Assembly: GCF_004345645.1 (NCBI RefSeq)
Contig: NZ_SLWS01000001.1
Coordinates: 1,181,546-1,245,545, forward strand
Source of the DNA: Actinocrispum wychmicini
Lineage (GTDB): Bacteria > Actinomycetota > Actinomycetes > Mycobacteriales > Pseudonocardiaceae
Direction of reading: 5' to 3'
DNA length: 64,000 bases
The notes beneath the pieces were generated by a model. It was given only the letters and a program-made list of their open reading frames with translations, was not told the origin of the DNA and made no database searches. The translations under genes were made by a program, and so were the position numbers. Below are positions 54,721 to 62,141 of the stretch, piece by piece. Within the stretch, counting starts at the first letter, position 1, and every line of letters starts with the position of its first letter.

Positions 54721-54802
54721 CGAGCGTGATCGCACACGGAAAGGCGGTCGCGACACGCGCGACCGCCCTTCGACTTGACCCTGATGACCCGTAGGGACAT
54801 AC

Positions 54803-54818
54803 TCGAACACATGTTCGA
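54803..54818. promoter_or_regulatory. LexA (SOS) box overlapping a start codon
   Basis: TCGAACACATGTTCGA is a perfect SOS box. Its inner ATG (54811-54813) is the start of the small ORF on the plus strand. The dnaE2 start lies 970 bp further on, beyond a convergent gene. Confidence 0.88.
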
Positions 54819-54987
54819 ATACTTCTCGTCGTCGTACCAGTCCGACCGTGACATGGCCCAGGATCTGCTCACCGAGTTGATCCCGCGGCAACGTCAGCCG
54901 GTGGACTCTCAGCCGCCGAAGCCCTGGGGCCCGGGTCCGGGCGGCGGCGGGTACTGGCCGGGGTTCGGGGCGGCGGACTTGAAGTAG
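54811..54987 (+). CDS. Small SOS-box-linked ORF
   Basis: A 58-aa reading frame, MFEYFSSSYQSDRDMAQDLL, then TELIPRQRQPVDSQPP and a Gly/Pro-rich end. The ATG is inside the LexA box, so any transcript would be leaderless and LexA-controlled. No homologous family is recognised. The last 79 bp are antisense to the end of the Pro-rich membrane protein gene, which explains the Gly/Pro tail. It could be a real damage-induced peptide, a 5' remnant of a larger SOS gene cut by the IS activity nearby, or chance. Confidence 0.4.
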   Translation: MFEYFSSSYQSDRDMAQDLLTELIPRQRQPVDSQPPKPWGPGPGGGGYWPGFGAADLK

Positions 54988-55667
54988 GCGTTCGAGTCCG
55001 GCTGGAACAGCAGGAACAGGGTGGCGCCCGCGGCCGCGAGCTGGACGATCAGGAAGATCAGCAGCAGTGCGCCGAGGCCGCCCATGACCGTGAAGATCAG
55101 GCCGATCCCGAACAACCCGATCAGGCCGAACAGCGCGCCGAGGCCGCTGAGCACGGCCAGCACGATCCGGGCCCACTCGGCACCGTTGCGCATCATCACG
55201 GCTAGCACGAACCAGCCCACGTCGATGACCAGGCCGAAGATCGCGGTGCCGCCGAAACCGAGGTAGTAACCGGAGAACCCGATCATGTAGATGATGTAGT
55301 ACAGGACGCTGACCACGGCGCCGCCCGCGGAGAGCAGGAACGCCCAGATCACGGTCTTCGGGACGGGCAGTGTCGGCCGGGCGCCGCCGGTGCCCCAGTT
55401 GGCGCCGATGCCGGTGAGCTTGCTGGCGAAGCCGGGGACCTCGGGGATCTTCGGGCCTTGGCCGGGCTGGCCGTAGCCGCCCTGCGGTTGTCCGTAGGGC
55501 TGTTGCGGCTGGCCGTACGGCGGCTGTGGCTGACCGTAGGGCGGGGGTTGGGGCCCGCCTTGCGGCGGTCCCTGGGGCGGGCCCTGCGGCCGACCCTGCC
55601 CGGGTGGCGGGAAGCCACCAGGCTGGCCTTGGCCCGGCTGGTACGGGCCCTGCGGGTTCTGAGTCAC
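54909..55667 (-). CDS. Pro/Gln/Gly-rich membrane protein
   Basis: 252 aa from GTG 55667 (VTQNPQGPYQPGQGQPGGFP). The first 85 residues are Pro/Gln/Gly-rich with PPYGQPQ-type repeats. Four hydrophobic segments follow (AFLLSAGGAVVSVLYYIIYM, FGLVIDVGWFVLAVMMR, VLAVLSGLGALFGLIGLFG with GIGLIFTVMGG, LLLIFLIVQLAAAGATLFLL). The C-terminus is again Pro/Gly-rich. Such proteins are frequent in Pseudonocardiaceae and their role is unknown. Divergent from dnaE2 with a 117-bp gap. Confidence 0.85.
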   Translation of the reverse strand: MTQNPQGPYQPGQGQPGGFPPPGQGRPQGPPQGPPQGGPQPPPYGQPQPPYGQPQQPYGQPQGGYGQPGQGPKIPEVPGFASKLTGIGANWGTGGARPTLPVPKTVIWAFLLSAGGAVVSVLYYIIYMIGFSGYYLGFGGTAIFGLVIDVGWFVLAVMMRNGAEWARIVLAVLSGLGALFGLIGLFGIGLIFTVMGGLGALLLIFLIVQLAAAGATLFLLFQPDSNAYFKSAAPNPGQYPPPPGPGPQGFGG

Positions 55668-55784
55668 GGCTGGACGGTAGACGCGCCGGACAGGCCAGCT
55701 GAAGAGCTGGAGCGATCGATTGGCCCAAAGTCTGCCCGCTTGGGCAGTGACTGGTAACCGGGATGTGACGCCAGGTGGTGAGAA

Positions 55785-58700
55785 ATGGGCTGGAACAACC
55801 CGCCGGTGCGGTGGGCCGACCTGGAGCGTGCGCTGTCCGGCAAACCCTTCCAGAAAGGCGACGGCGGTGACAGTCCGGCCTGGACCAACCACCGCGGTCC
55901 GTACACCGCCCGCATCGACCTGCCGGGAGCGAACGACGATCCGCGTCCGGAGAAGCGGGCGGTGCCGTACGCCGAACTGCACTGCCACTCCAACTTCAGT
56001 TTCCTGGACGGCGCCAGCCATCCGGAGGAACTGGTGGAGACGGCCGCGCTGCTCGGTCTGGCGGCGGTGGCGATCACCGACCACGACGGTATGTACGGTG
56101 TGGTCCGGTTCGCCGAAGCCGCCAGGGAGCTGGGCGTCCGCACGGTGTACGGCACCGAGCTGAGCATGGGGCTTTCCGCGCCGCAGAATGGGATCGCCGA
56201 CCCGGAGGGCGAGCATCTGCTGTTGTTGGCCCGGCGGCTGGACGGGTACACCGCGCTCTGCCGGACGATCAGCGCCGGGCAGATCGACGGCAACGAGAAA
56301 GGCCGCCCTGACTACGTGGTCGAACGTGTCGTGGCGGACACGAAGGACAGCTGTGTGGTGCTCACCGGGTGCCGGAAAGGGGCGGTCCGGCGTGCGTTGG
56401 CCACCGAGGGCTCGGCCGCGGCCATGGACCGGTTGCGTCACCTGGTCGACGTGTACGGCAAGGAGAGCGTCTACGTCGAACTGACCGATCACGGCTATCC
56501 GGACGACAGCGTCCGCAACGACCTGCTCGACGGCATGGCCAAGGAGTTGGGCCTGCCGACGGTCGCGACGAACGCGGTCCACTACGCCACGCCGGAACGC
56601 GGCCGGCTGGCCGCGGCGATGGCCGCGGTCCGGGCCCAGCGGAGCCTGGACGACATGGAGGGGTGGCTGCCACCGGCGTCGACCGCGTACCTGCGGTCGG
56701 GCGACGAGATGTACGCCAGGTTCGACACCCGCTATCCCGGCGCGGTACATCGGGCGGCGTTGCTCGGGTTGGAGTGCGCGTTCGACCTGAGCCTGGTCGC
56801 GCCCAAGCTGCCGCCGTTCAACGTGCCCAACGGCGACACCGAGGACACGTATCTGCGTGAGCTGACCTACGAGGGAGCCGCGCGTCGGTACGGCCCACGC
56901 GAGGAGAACCGCAAGGCGTACGAGCAGATCGAGCACGAGCTGAAGGTGATCGAGGACCTCGGGTTCCCCGGGTACTTCCTCGTCGTGTGGGACATCGCCA
57001 AGTTCTGCCAGGACAACAAGATCCTCTGCCAGGGTCGCGGTTCGGCCGCGAACTCCGCGGTCTGCTACGCGCTGGGGATCACCAATGTCGACGCCGTCGA
57101 GCACAAGCTGCTGTTCGAACGGTTCCTCGCGCCGGCCAGGGACGGCCCGCCGGACATCGACCTGGACATCGAGTCCGACCGCCGCGAGGAGGCCATCCAG
57201 TACGTCTACCGCAAGTACGGCCGGTCATGCGCGGCGCAGGTCGCGAACGTGATCAGCTACCGGGCCAAGTCCGCGGTCCGGGACATGGCCAGGGCACTGG
57301 GATACTCGCCCGGCCAGCAGGACGCGTGGAGCAAGCAGATCGACCGCTGGGGACCGGTGAAGTCCACAGTGGACGAGAACGACCACGACATCCCGCCGGT
57401 CGTGCTCGACCTGGCCGGCCAGGTCGAGGGTTTCCCGCGGCACCTGGGCATCCACTCGGGTGGCATGGTGATCTGCGACCGCCCGGTCAGCGAGGTGTGC
57501 CCGATCGAGTGGGCCCGGATGGCGGACCGGTCGGTGCTGCAGTGGGACAAGGACGACTGCGCCGCGATCGGCCTGGTCAAGTTCGACCTGCTGGGCCTGG
57601 GCATGTTGTCGGCGTTGCACTACGCCATCGACCTGGTCGACGAGCACGAGGGCAAGCAGGTCGACATCGGCAAGCTCGACTTCACCGACCCGAAGATCTA
57701 CGACATGCTCTGCCGGGCCGACTCGGTCGGGGTGTTCCAGGTGGAGAGCCGGGCCCAGATGGCGACCCTGCCCCGGCTGAAGCCCCGCAAGTTCTACGAC
57801 CTGGTGGTGGAGGTCGCGCTGATCCGGCCCGGCCCGATCCAGGGCGGCTCGGTGCACCCGTACATCCGCCGGAAGAACAAGGTGGAACCGGAGGTCTACG
57901 AGCACGACCTGCTGAAGCCGGCGCTGAAGAAAACCCTTGGCGTGCCGCTGTTCCAGGAGCAGATGATGCAGCTCGCGGTGGACGTGGGCGGGTTCGACGC
58001 GGCCGAGGCCGACGAGTTGCGCCGCGCGATGGGCGCCAAGCGGTCCACCTATCGGATGGAACGGCTGCGGGAACGTTTCTACCGGGGCGCGGCCGAGAAC
58101 GGTGTGACCGGCGAACTGGCCGAGCGGATCTACGAGAAGATGCTGGCGTTCGCCAACTTCGGGTTCCCGGAGAGCCACGCGCTGAGCTTCGCGCACCTGG
58201 TGTTCGCCAGCTCGTACTTCAAGTACTACCACCCGGCGGCGTTCTGCGCGGCGCTGCTGCGCGCCCAGCCCATGGGGTTCTACTCGCCGCAGTCCCTGGT
58301 GGCCGACGCCCGCAGGCACGGCGTGGAGGTCCGTGGCCCGGACGTGAACGCCAGCGTCCCGCACGCCACCCTGGAGCCGAAGTCCACAACGGACAGGACA
58401 CCGACCGTCCGGTTGGGACTCGGCACCATCCGGACGATCGGTGACCGGCTGGCCACCGCGATCGTCGCGGAACGCCAGGAGCGCGGGCCGTTCACCGGCA
58501 TGACCGACCTGGCCAGGCGCGTGCAGCTGACCACCGCGCAGGTCGAGGCGCTGGCCACCGCGGGCGCGTTCGGCTGCTTCGGGACCACCCGGCGGGCGGC
58601 GCTGTGGTCGGCCGGCGCGGCCGCGGGTGACCGGCCCGAGCTGCTGCCGGGCACCACGCTCAGCGCGGCCGCGCCGACCCTGCCCGGCATGGACGAGGTG

Positions 58701-59102
58701 GAGCTGGCCGTGGCCGACGTGTGGGCGACCGGCCTGTCCCCGGACAGCTTCCCCACCCAGTTCGTCCGGGAGCGACTCGACCAGCTGGGGGTGCTGACCG
58801 CGGCCCAACTGGCCGACGTCCCCGACGGCACCCGGGTCCTGGTGGGCGGCGCGGTCACCCATCGCCAGCGGCCGGCCACCGCGGGCGGGGTCACGTTCCT
58901 GAACCTCGAGGACGAGACCGGAATGGTCAATGTGGTCTGCTCACCGGGCCTGTGGGCGCGGTACCGGCGGGTCGCCCGCGCCAGCGCGGCGATGCTGGTC
59001 CGTGGTGTGATCCAGGTCGCGGAGGGTGTGGTCAGCCTGCAGGCGGACCGGCTGCAGAACCTCGAACTACGTATCCCGTCCCGGTCCCGGGATTTTCGCT
59101 AG
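55785..59102 (+). CDS. dnaE2: Error-prone DNA polymerase DnaE2
   Basis: 1105 aa. PHP domain AELHCHSNFSFLDGASHPEE and AITDHDGMYGVVRFAEAA, polymerase catalytic acids in GPPDIDLDIESDRREEAI (about residue 455), GFPGYFLVVWDIAKFC, KFDLLGLGMLSALHYAIDLV, HHH and OB (VGGAVTHRQRPATAGGVTFL) regions, ending PSRSRDFR. The beta-clamp and tau-binding tail of DnaE1 is absent, the DnaE2 hallmark. ATG 55785 follows AGGTGG. No LexA box lies in the 117-bp gap upstream, so how SOS control reaches it is unclear. The stop codon lies inside the left arm of the long palindrome. Confidence 0.95.
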   Translation: MGWNNPPVRWADLERALSGKPFQKGDGGDSPAWTNHRGPYTARIDLPGANDDPRPEKRAVPYAELHCHSNFSFLDGASHPEELVETAALLGLAAVAITDHDGMYGVVRFAEAARELGVRTVYGTELSMGLSAPQNGIADPEGEHLLLLARRLDGYTALCRTISAGQIDGNEKGRPDYVVERVVADTKDSCVVLTGCRKGAVRRALATEGSAAAMDRLRHLVDVYGKESVYVELTDHGYPDDSVRNDLLDGMAKELGLPTVATNAVHYATPERGRLAAAMAAVRAQRSLDDMEGWLPPASTAYLRSGDEMYARFDTRYPGAVHRAALLGLECAFDLSLVAPKLPPFNVPNGDTEDTYLRELTYEGAARRYGPREENRKAYEQIEHELKVIEDLGFPGYFLVVWDIAKFCQDNKILCQGRGSAANSAVCYALGITNVDAVEHKLLFERFLAPARDGPPDIDLDIESDRREEAIQYVYRKYGRSCAAQVANVISYRAKSAVRDMARALGYSPGQQDAWSKQIDRWGPVKSTVDENDHDIPPVVLDLAGQVEGFPRHLGIHSGGMVICDRPVSEVCPIEWARMADRSVLQWDKDDCAAIGLVKFDLLGLGMLSALHYAIDLVDEHEGKQVDIGKLDFTDPKIYDMLCRADSVGVFQVESRAQMATLPRLKPRKFYDLVVEVALIRPGPIQGGSVHPYIRRKNKVEPEVYEHDLLKPALKKTLGVPLFQEQMMQLAVDVGGFDAAEADELRRAMGAKRSTYRMERLRERFYRGAAENGVTGELAERIYEKMLAFANFGFPESHALSFAHLVFASSYFKYYHPAAFCAALLRAQPMGFYSPQSLVADARRHGVEVRGPDVNASVPHATLEPKSTTDRTPTVRLGLGTIRTIGDRLATAIVAERQERGPFTGMTDLARRVQLTTAQVEALATAGAFGCFGTTRRAALWSAGAAAGDRPELLPGTTLSAAAPTLPGMDEVELAVADVWATGLSPDSFPTQFVRERLDQLGVLTAAQLADVPDGTRVLVGGAVTHRQRPATAGGVTFLNLEDETGMVNVVCSPGLWARYRRVARASAAMLVRGVIQVAEGVVSLQADRLQNLELRIPSRSRDFR

Positions 59103-59269
59103 TGGTTGCGACCGGAGGTTCGTTGGGGGTATTCGGCGGATCCAGGTTTCCGCTGGGCGTGCGGCCGGAAGGTCCTCGTACCGGGTTGTACTCGGGTCTT
59201 TCGGCCGTGCGGCCAGCGGGAAGCTGGGCCGTCGAGACCCCCGACGAACTTCCGGTCGTGACCGCTAGC
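59098..59269. repeat. 172-bp near-perfect palindrome after dnaE2
   Basis: Outer arms GCTAGTGGTTGCGACCGG and CCGGTCGTGACCGCTAGC pair, then GTTCGTTGGGGGT with ACCCCCGACGAAC, then CCAGGTTTCCGCTGG with CCAGCGGGAAGCTGG, then GCGGCCGGAAGG with TCTTTCGGCCGT. About 60 of 72 positions match, and the mismatches seen are mostly transitions that still form G-U pairs in RNA. The loop is around 59173-59197. It could be a miniature inverted-repeat element or an extended RNA hairpin ending dnaE2. Confidence 0.85.
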
Positions 59270-59342
59270 TGTCGTGTGTCAACTCAGGTCGGCATCCGGA
59301 CGGCGGTCCGCACGAAGCGGCTTGTCCCTTTACGATCCGGGG

Positions 59343-59795
59343 GTGTCCGAGGGCGCGGCCGACTTCGAGATCGGCAAGGACGGGTCGAACGTGATCGTCG
59401 TGGGCGTGGACGGCAGTCCGCCCGCGCTGCACGCCGCTGCCTGGGCAGGGGGGTTGGCCAGACGGGAACGGGCCAAGCTGGTGCTCGTCTACGTGGAGCC
59501 GATCGCCAGCCCGGCGTACTGGACGGCGATGGGCATGGCCGGGGCGACCGAGGCCGCGTCCGCGTTCGTCGACGAGATCCGCCAGGACGCCGCCGCCTAC
59601 CTGGACCGCTCCGGCGTCCCGTGGGAGCTGGTGCACTACCGCGGCGATCCGGCGCACGGCCTTGAGGCCATCGCTGAGGAGCGGCGCGCCGACTGCATTG
59701 TGGTCGGCCGGTCGCGGCACGGCGGTGGCCTGGTGGGCTCGGTGCCGAAGATGCTGATCAAGGACGCCAAGCGCCCTGTTGTCGTGGTGCCCTAG
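59343..59795 (+). CDS. Universal stress protein (UspA family)
   Basis: 150 aa from GTG 59343. Single Usp domain: NVIVVGVDGSPPALHAAAWA at the N-terminus, the AKLVLVYVEPIA strand, and the ATP-binding end IVVGRSRHGGGLVGSVPKML (G-x2-G-x9-G type) plus RPVVVVP. TACGAT lies 6 nt before the GTG, so transcription may be leaderless. It binds ATP in stress adaptation; the specific role is unknown. The stop overlaps that of the convergent zinc-ribbon gene by four bases. Confidence 0.9.
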   Translation: MSEGAADFEIGKDGSNVIVVGVDGSPPALHAAAWAGGLARRERAKLVLVYVEPIASPAYWTAMGMAGATEAASAFVDEIRQDAAAYLDRSGVPWELVHYRGDPAHGLEAIAEERRADCIVVGRSRHGGGLVGSVPKMLIKDAKRPVVVVP

Positions 59796-60925
59796 CGTCT
59801 GGGCGCGGGGGTCGGTGACGTGGTCGTCGTTCCGGTGTGGCGGGACAGGACGATCCAGACGATGATCGCCGCGATCACGGCCAGCACGAGCAGGATCGCC
59901 AACGCGATCTTGGCCTTGCTGTACGGGCGTTCGCCGTGCACCTCGCCGGTCCGGCCGTTGACCAGGATCTGCCAGGTCTTGCCGGCGTGCAGGTACGTGG
60001 CGATCCACACCGGCAGCAGCATCAACTTGAACGTCACGTTGTTGTGCTGCGTGGCGACGTCGTTGACGCGTTGCTCGTCGCCGCCGATGTCCTGCCGGCA
60101 GTCCTCGCGGATCACCGGCTCTATGGTCGTTCTTGCCGTGTCGAAGCCCTGTTCCGGCTCGACGTCGTAGCGCAGCGCGGAGTACCCGGCCAGGTACTGC
60201 GGCTGGTACGGCGCCGCGTCGAGTAATGGCCACGGCTGAAGGTCGTGCAGCTTCTTCTGCGGTAACGCGACGCTGGCGGGAATCAGGATGTCGTCGAAGA
60301 ACCGCTCCACCACGCCGTTCGCCGGATACCACCGGGTGTGCTGGACCCGACGGGTCTGCGTGTTGCCGTCGCTGTCGGTGTAGCGCTCGGTCGTGTAGTA
60401 GTGCTCACCGCGTTGGCCGGAGTACTGCGACACGGTCTGTGAGTCGAAGGTCCAGTGCGGGACGTACGTGCCCTTCGTGGACTCGGCCTCCCTGACCTTC
60501 TTCAGCGCCGACGGCGCGAACCAGCGTGACGACGTCCACTTGCCCAACGCGTCCCGCATGGCGCCACGGTCGAGCATGAACGGCAGCACTGCCTCCGGCA
60601 CGATCTGGCCGGTCGCGGTGCCGTCGACGACGAGCGGCGAGCCGCAGAACTGGCATGTGCCGGCGATGTCGTTGGTCTGTGTCTGCGCCGCACAGCGCTG
60701 GCACTTGAGCGTGTACGCGCCGATCGCGCCCACGGGCTTGCGCGGCAGCCGCGTGAGTTCGGCGAACGCGATCTCACGTACCTGGCGGTCGCCCGTCGTG
60801 ATCTCCTGCTGGAACCCGCAGTACGGGCAGCGCATGGCGTTGGTGCCAGGCGCGAACTGGACGCGGGCGCCGCAGCCACCGCACGGGTACGTGTGGGACG
60901 CGGCCGGGGCCGGGGTGTCCGTCAT
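59792..60925 (-). CDS. Zinc-ribbon membrane protein, SPFH partner
   Basis: 377 aa from ATG 60925. Two zinc ribbons: YPCGGCGARVQFAPGTNAMR with CPYCG (residues about 13-40), and LKCQRCAAQTQ with GTCQFCGSPL (about 75-100). A conserved middle region contains TYVPHWTFDSQTVSQYSGQR and GEHYYTT. One membrane segment ends the protein (IALAILLVLAVIAAIIVWIV) with a short Thr/Pro tail. The arrangement resembles the B. subtilis YdjG-type protein encoded with the SPFH protein YdjI. It lies 5 bp after the SPFH gene, so one operon. Confidence 0.85.
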   Translation of the reverse strand: MTDTPAPAASHTYPCGGCGARVQFAPGTNAMRCPYCGFQQEITTGDRQVREIAFAELTRLPRKPVGAIGAYTLKCQRCAAQTQTNDIAGTCQFCGSPLVVDGTATGQIVPEAVLPFMLDRGAMRDALGKWTSSRWFAPSALKKVREAESTKGTYVPHWTFDSQTVSQYSGQRGEHYYTTERYTDSDGNTQTRRVQHTRWYPANGVVERFFDDILIPASVALPQKKLHDLQPWPLLDAAPYQPQYLAGYSALRYDVEPEQGFDTARTTIEPVIREDCRQDIGGDEQRVNDVATQHNNVTFKLMLLPVWIATYLHAGKTWQILVNGRTGEVHGERPYSKAKIALAILLVLAVIAAIIVWIVLSRHTGTTTTSPTPAPRR

Positions 60926-60930
60926 GGCGG

Positions 60931-62046
60931 TCAGGCCTGCGGCGGCAGTGGCGGCGGGACGGCCCCGAACAGCGGGGTCAGCTCGGGCACCTGGCTCGCC
61001 GGCACCCAGCCGGCCATGCCGTTGCGCCACACCAACGTGGTCGCCGTCAGCACGCCACCGGCGACCTGCTGGCCCAACCCGTTGCGGTCGAACGGACCCA
61101 ACTGCTGGCCGTTCGCGCCGACATACCACTGCTCCACCGGCGGCAGTGGCGGCGGACCCGCCGGAGCCTGCTGCGCCTGGGGTTGCATCTGTTGCTGGTG
61201 CATGGCCGCGGCGGCGGTCTGGCCGAGCCCCATGCCCAGCCCGACACCGAGCCCGGCGCCCGCGCCGCCCTCGTTGTTCGCCGCGTCCTCGATGGCGTTG
61301 GCCGTCTGGAACTTCGTGTACTGGTCCAGGTTGCCGAGCACGCCCATCTGCGAGCGCTTGTCGATGGCCGCCTCGACCTCGGGCGGCAGCGAGATGTTCT
61401 CGATGATGAACTTCGGGATGGCCAGACCCATCGGGCCCAGCTCCTCGGTCAGCGCCACCGCCAGCCGGTCGCCGATCTGCCCCTGCTGGGTGGCCAGGTC
61501 GAGCATGGGCACCCCGGACGACGCCAGTGCCGTGCCCAGCCGGCCGACGATCATCTGCCGCAGGTACTCCGAGACCTCCTCGGTGCGGAACTGCGGGTCG
61601 GTGCCGGCCAGCTCCTTCAGCAGTGCGGGCGGGTTGATCACGCGCAGCGAGAACGCGCCGAACGCGCGCAGCCGGACCATGCCGAACTCCGGGTCGCGCA
61701 CGATCACCGGGTTCTGCGTGCCCCACTTCATGTCCGTGAACTGCCGGGTGTTGACGAAGTACACCTCGGCCTTGAACGGCGAGTGGAACCCGTACTTCCA
61801 GCCCTTGATCGTGGACAGGATCGGCATGTTGTGCGTCTCGAGGGTGTACATGCCCGGCGCGTAACTGTCGGCGACCTGGCCCTCGTTGACGAAGACGGCC
61901 GCCTGGGACTCACGCACGGTGAGCTTGGCGCCCATCTTGATCTCGTTCTCGTACCGCGGGAACCGCCACACGATGGTGTCCCGGCTGTCATCGGTCCATT
62001 CGATGATGTCGATGAACTCGCCGCGGATCTTGTCGAAAACGCCCAT
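60931..62046 (-). CDS. SPFH-domain protein with C-terminal GYF_2 domain (YdjI-like)
   Basis: 371 aa, ATG 62046 after GGGGGAG. The SPFH/virion-core-like domain occupies about residues 1-250 (MGVFDKIRGEFIDIIEWTDD, VRESQAAVFVNEGQVADSYA, PGMYTLETHNMPIL). A Gly/Ala and Gln/Met-rich linker follows, then a GYF_2-type domain at the C-terminus (QWYVGANGQQLGPFDRNGLG, VWRNGMAGWVPASQVPELTP). There is no signal peptide, so it is a cytoplasmic membrane-associated scaffold. Known partners in firmicutes respond to membrane stress with PspA. Confidence 0.9.
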   Translation of the reverse strand: MGVFDKIRGEFIDIIEWTDDSRDTIVWRFPRYENEIKMGAKLTVRESQAAVFVNEGQVADSYAPGMYTLETHNMPILSTIKGWKYGFHSPFKAEVYFVNTRQFTDMKWGTQNPVIVRDPEFGMVRLRAFGAFSLRVINPPALLKELAGTDPQFRTEEVSEYLRQMIVGRLGTALASSGVPMLDLATQQGQIGDRLAVALTEELGPMGLAIPKFIIENISLPPEVEAAIDKRSQMGVLGNLDQYTKFQTANAIEDAANNEGGAGAGLGVGLGMGLGQTAAAAMHQQQMQPQAQQAPAGPPPLPPVEQWYVGANGQQLGPFDRNGLGQQVAGGVLTATTLVWRNGMAGWVPASQVPELTPLFGAVPPPLPPQA

Positions 62047-62141
62047 AACTCCCCCGGTGGTCGGCGGTCCCAGCTCTGGCTACGGCGACGCGACGATAGC
62101 AACATCCACCGGGCCGACGCTGGGCTGCCGGCCGACCCCGC

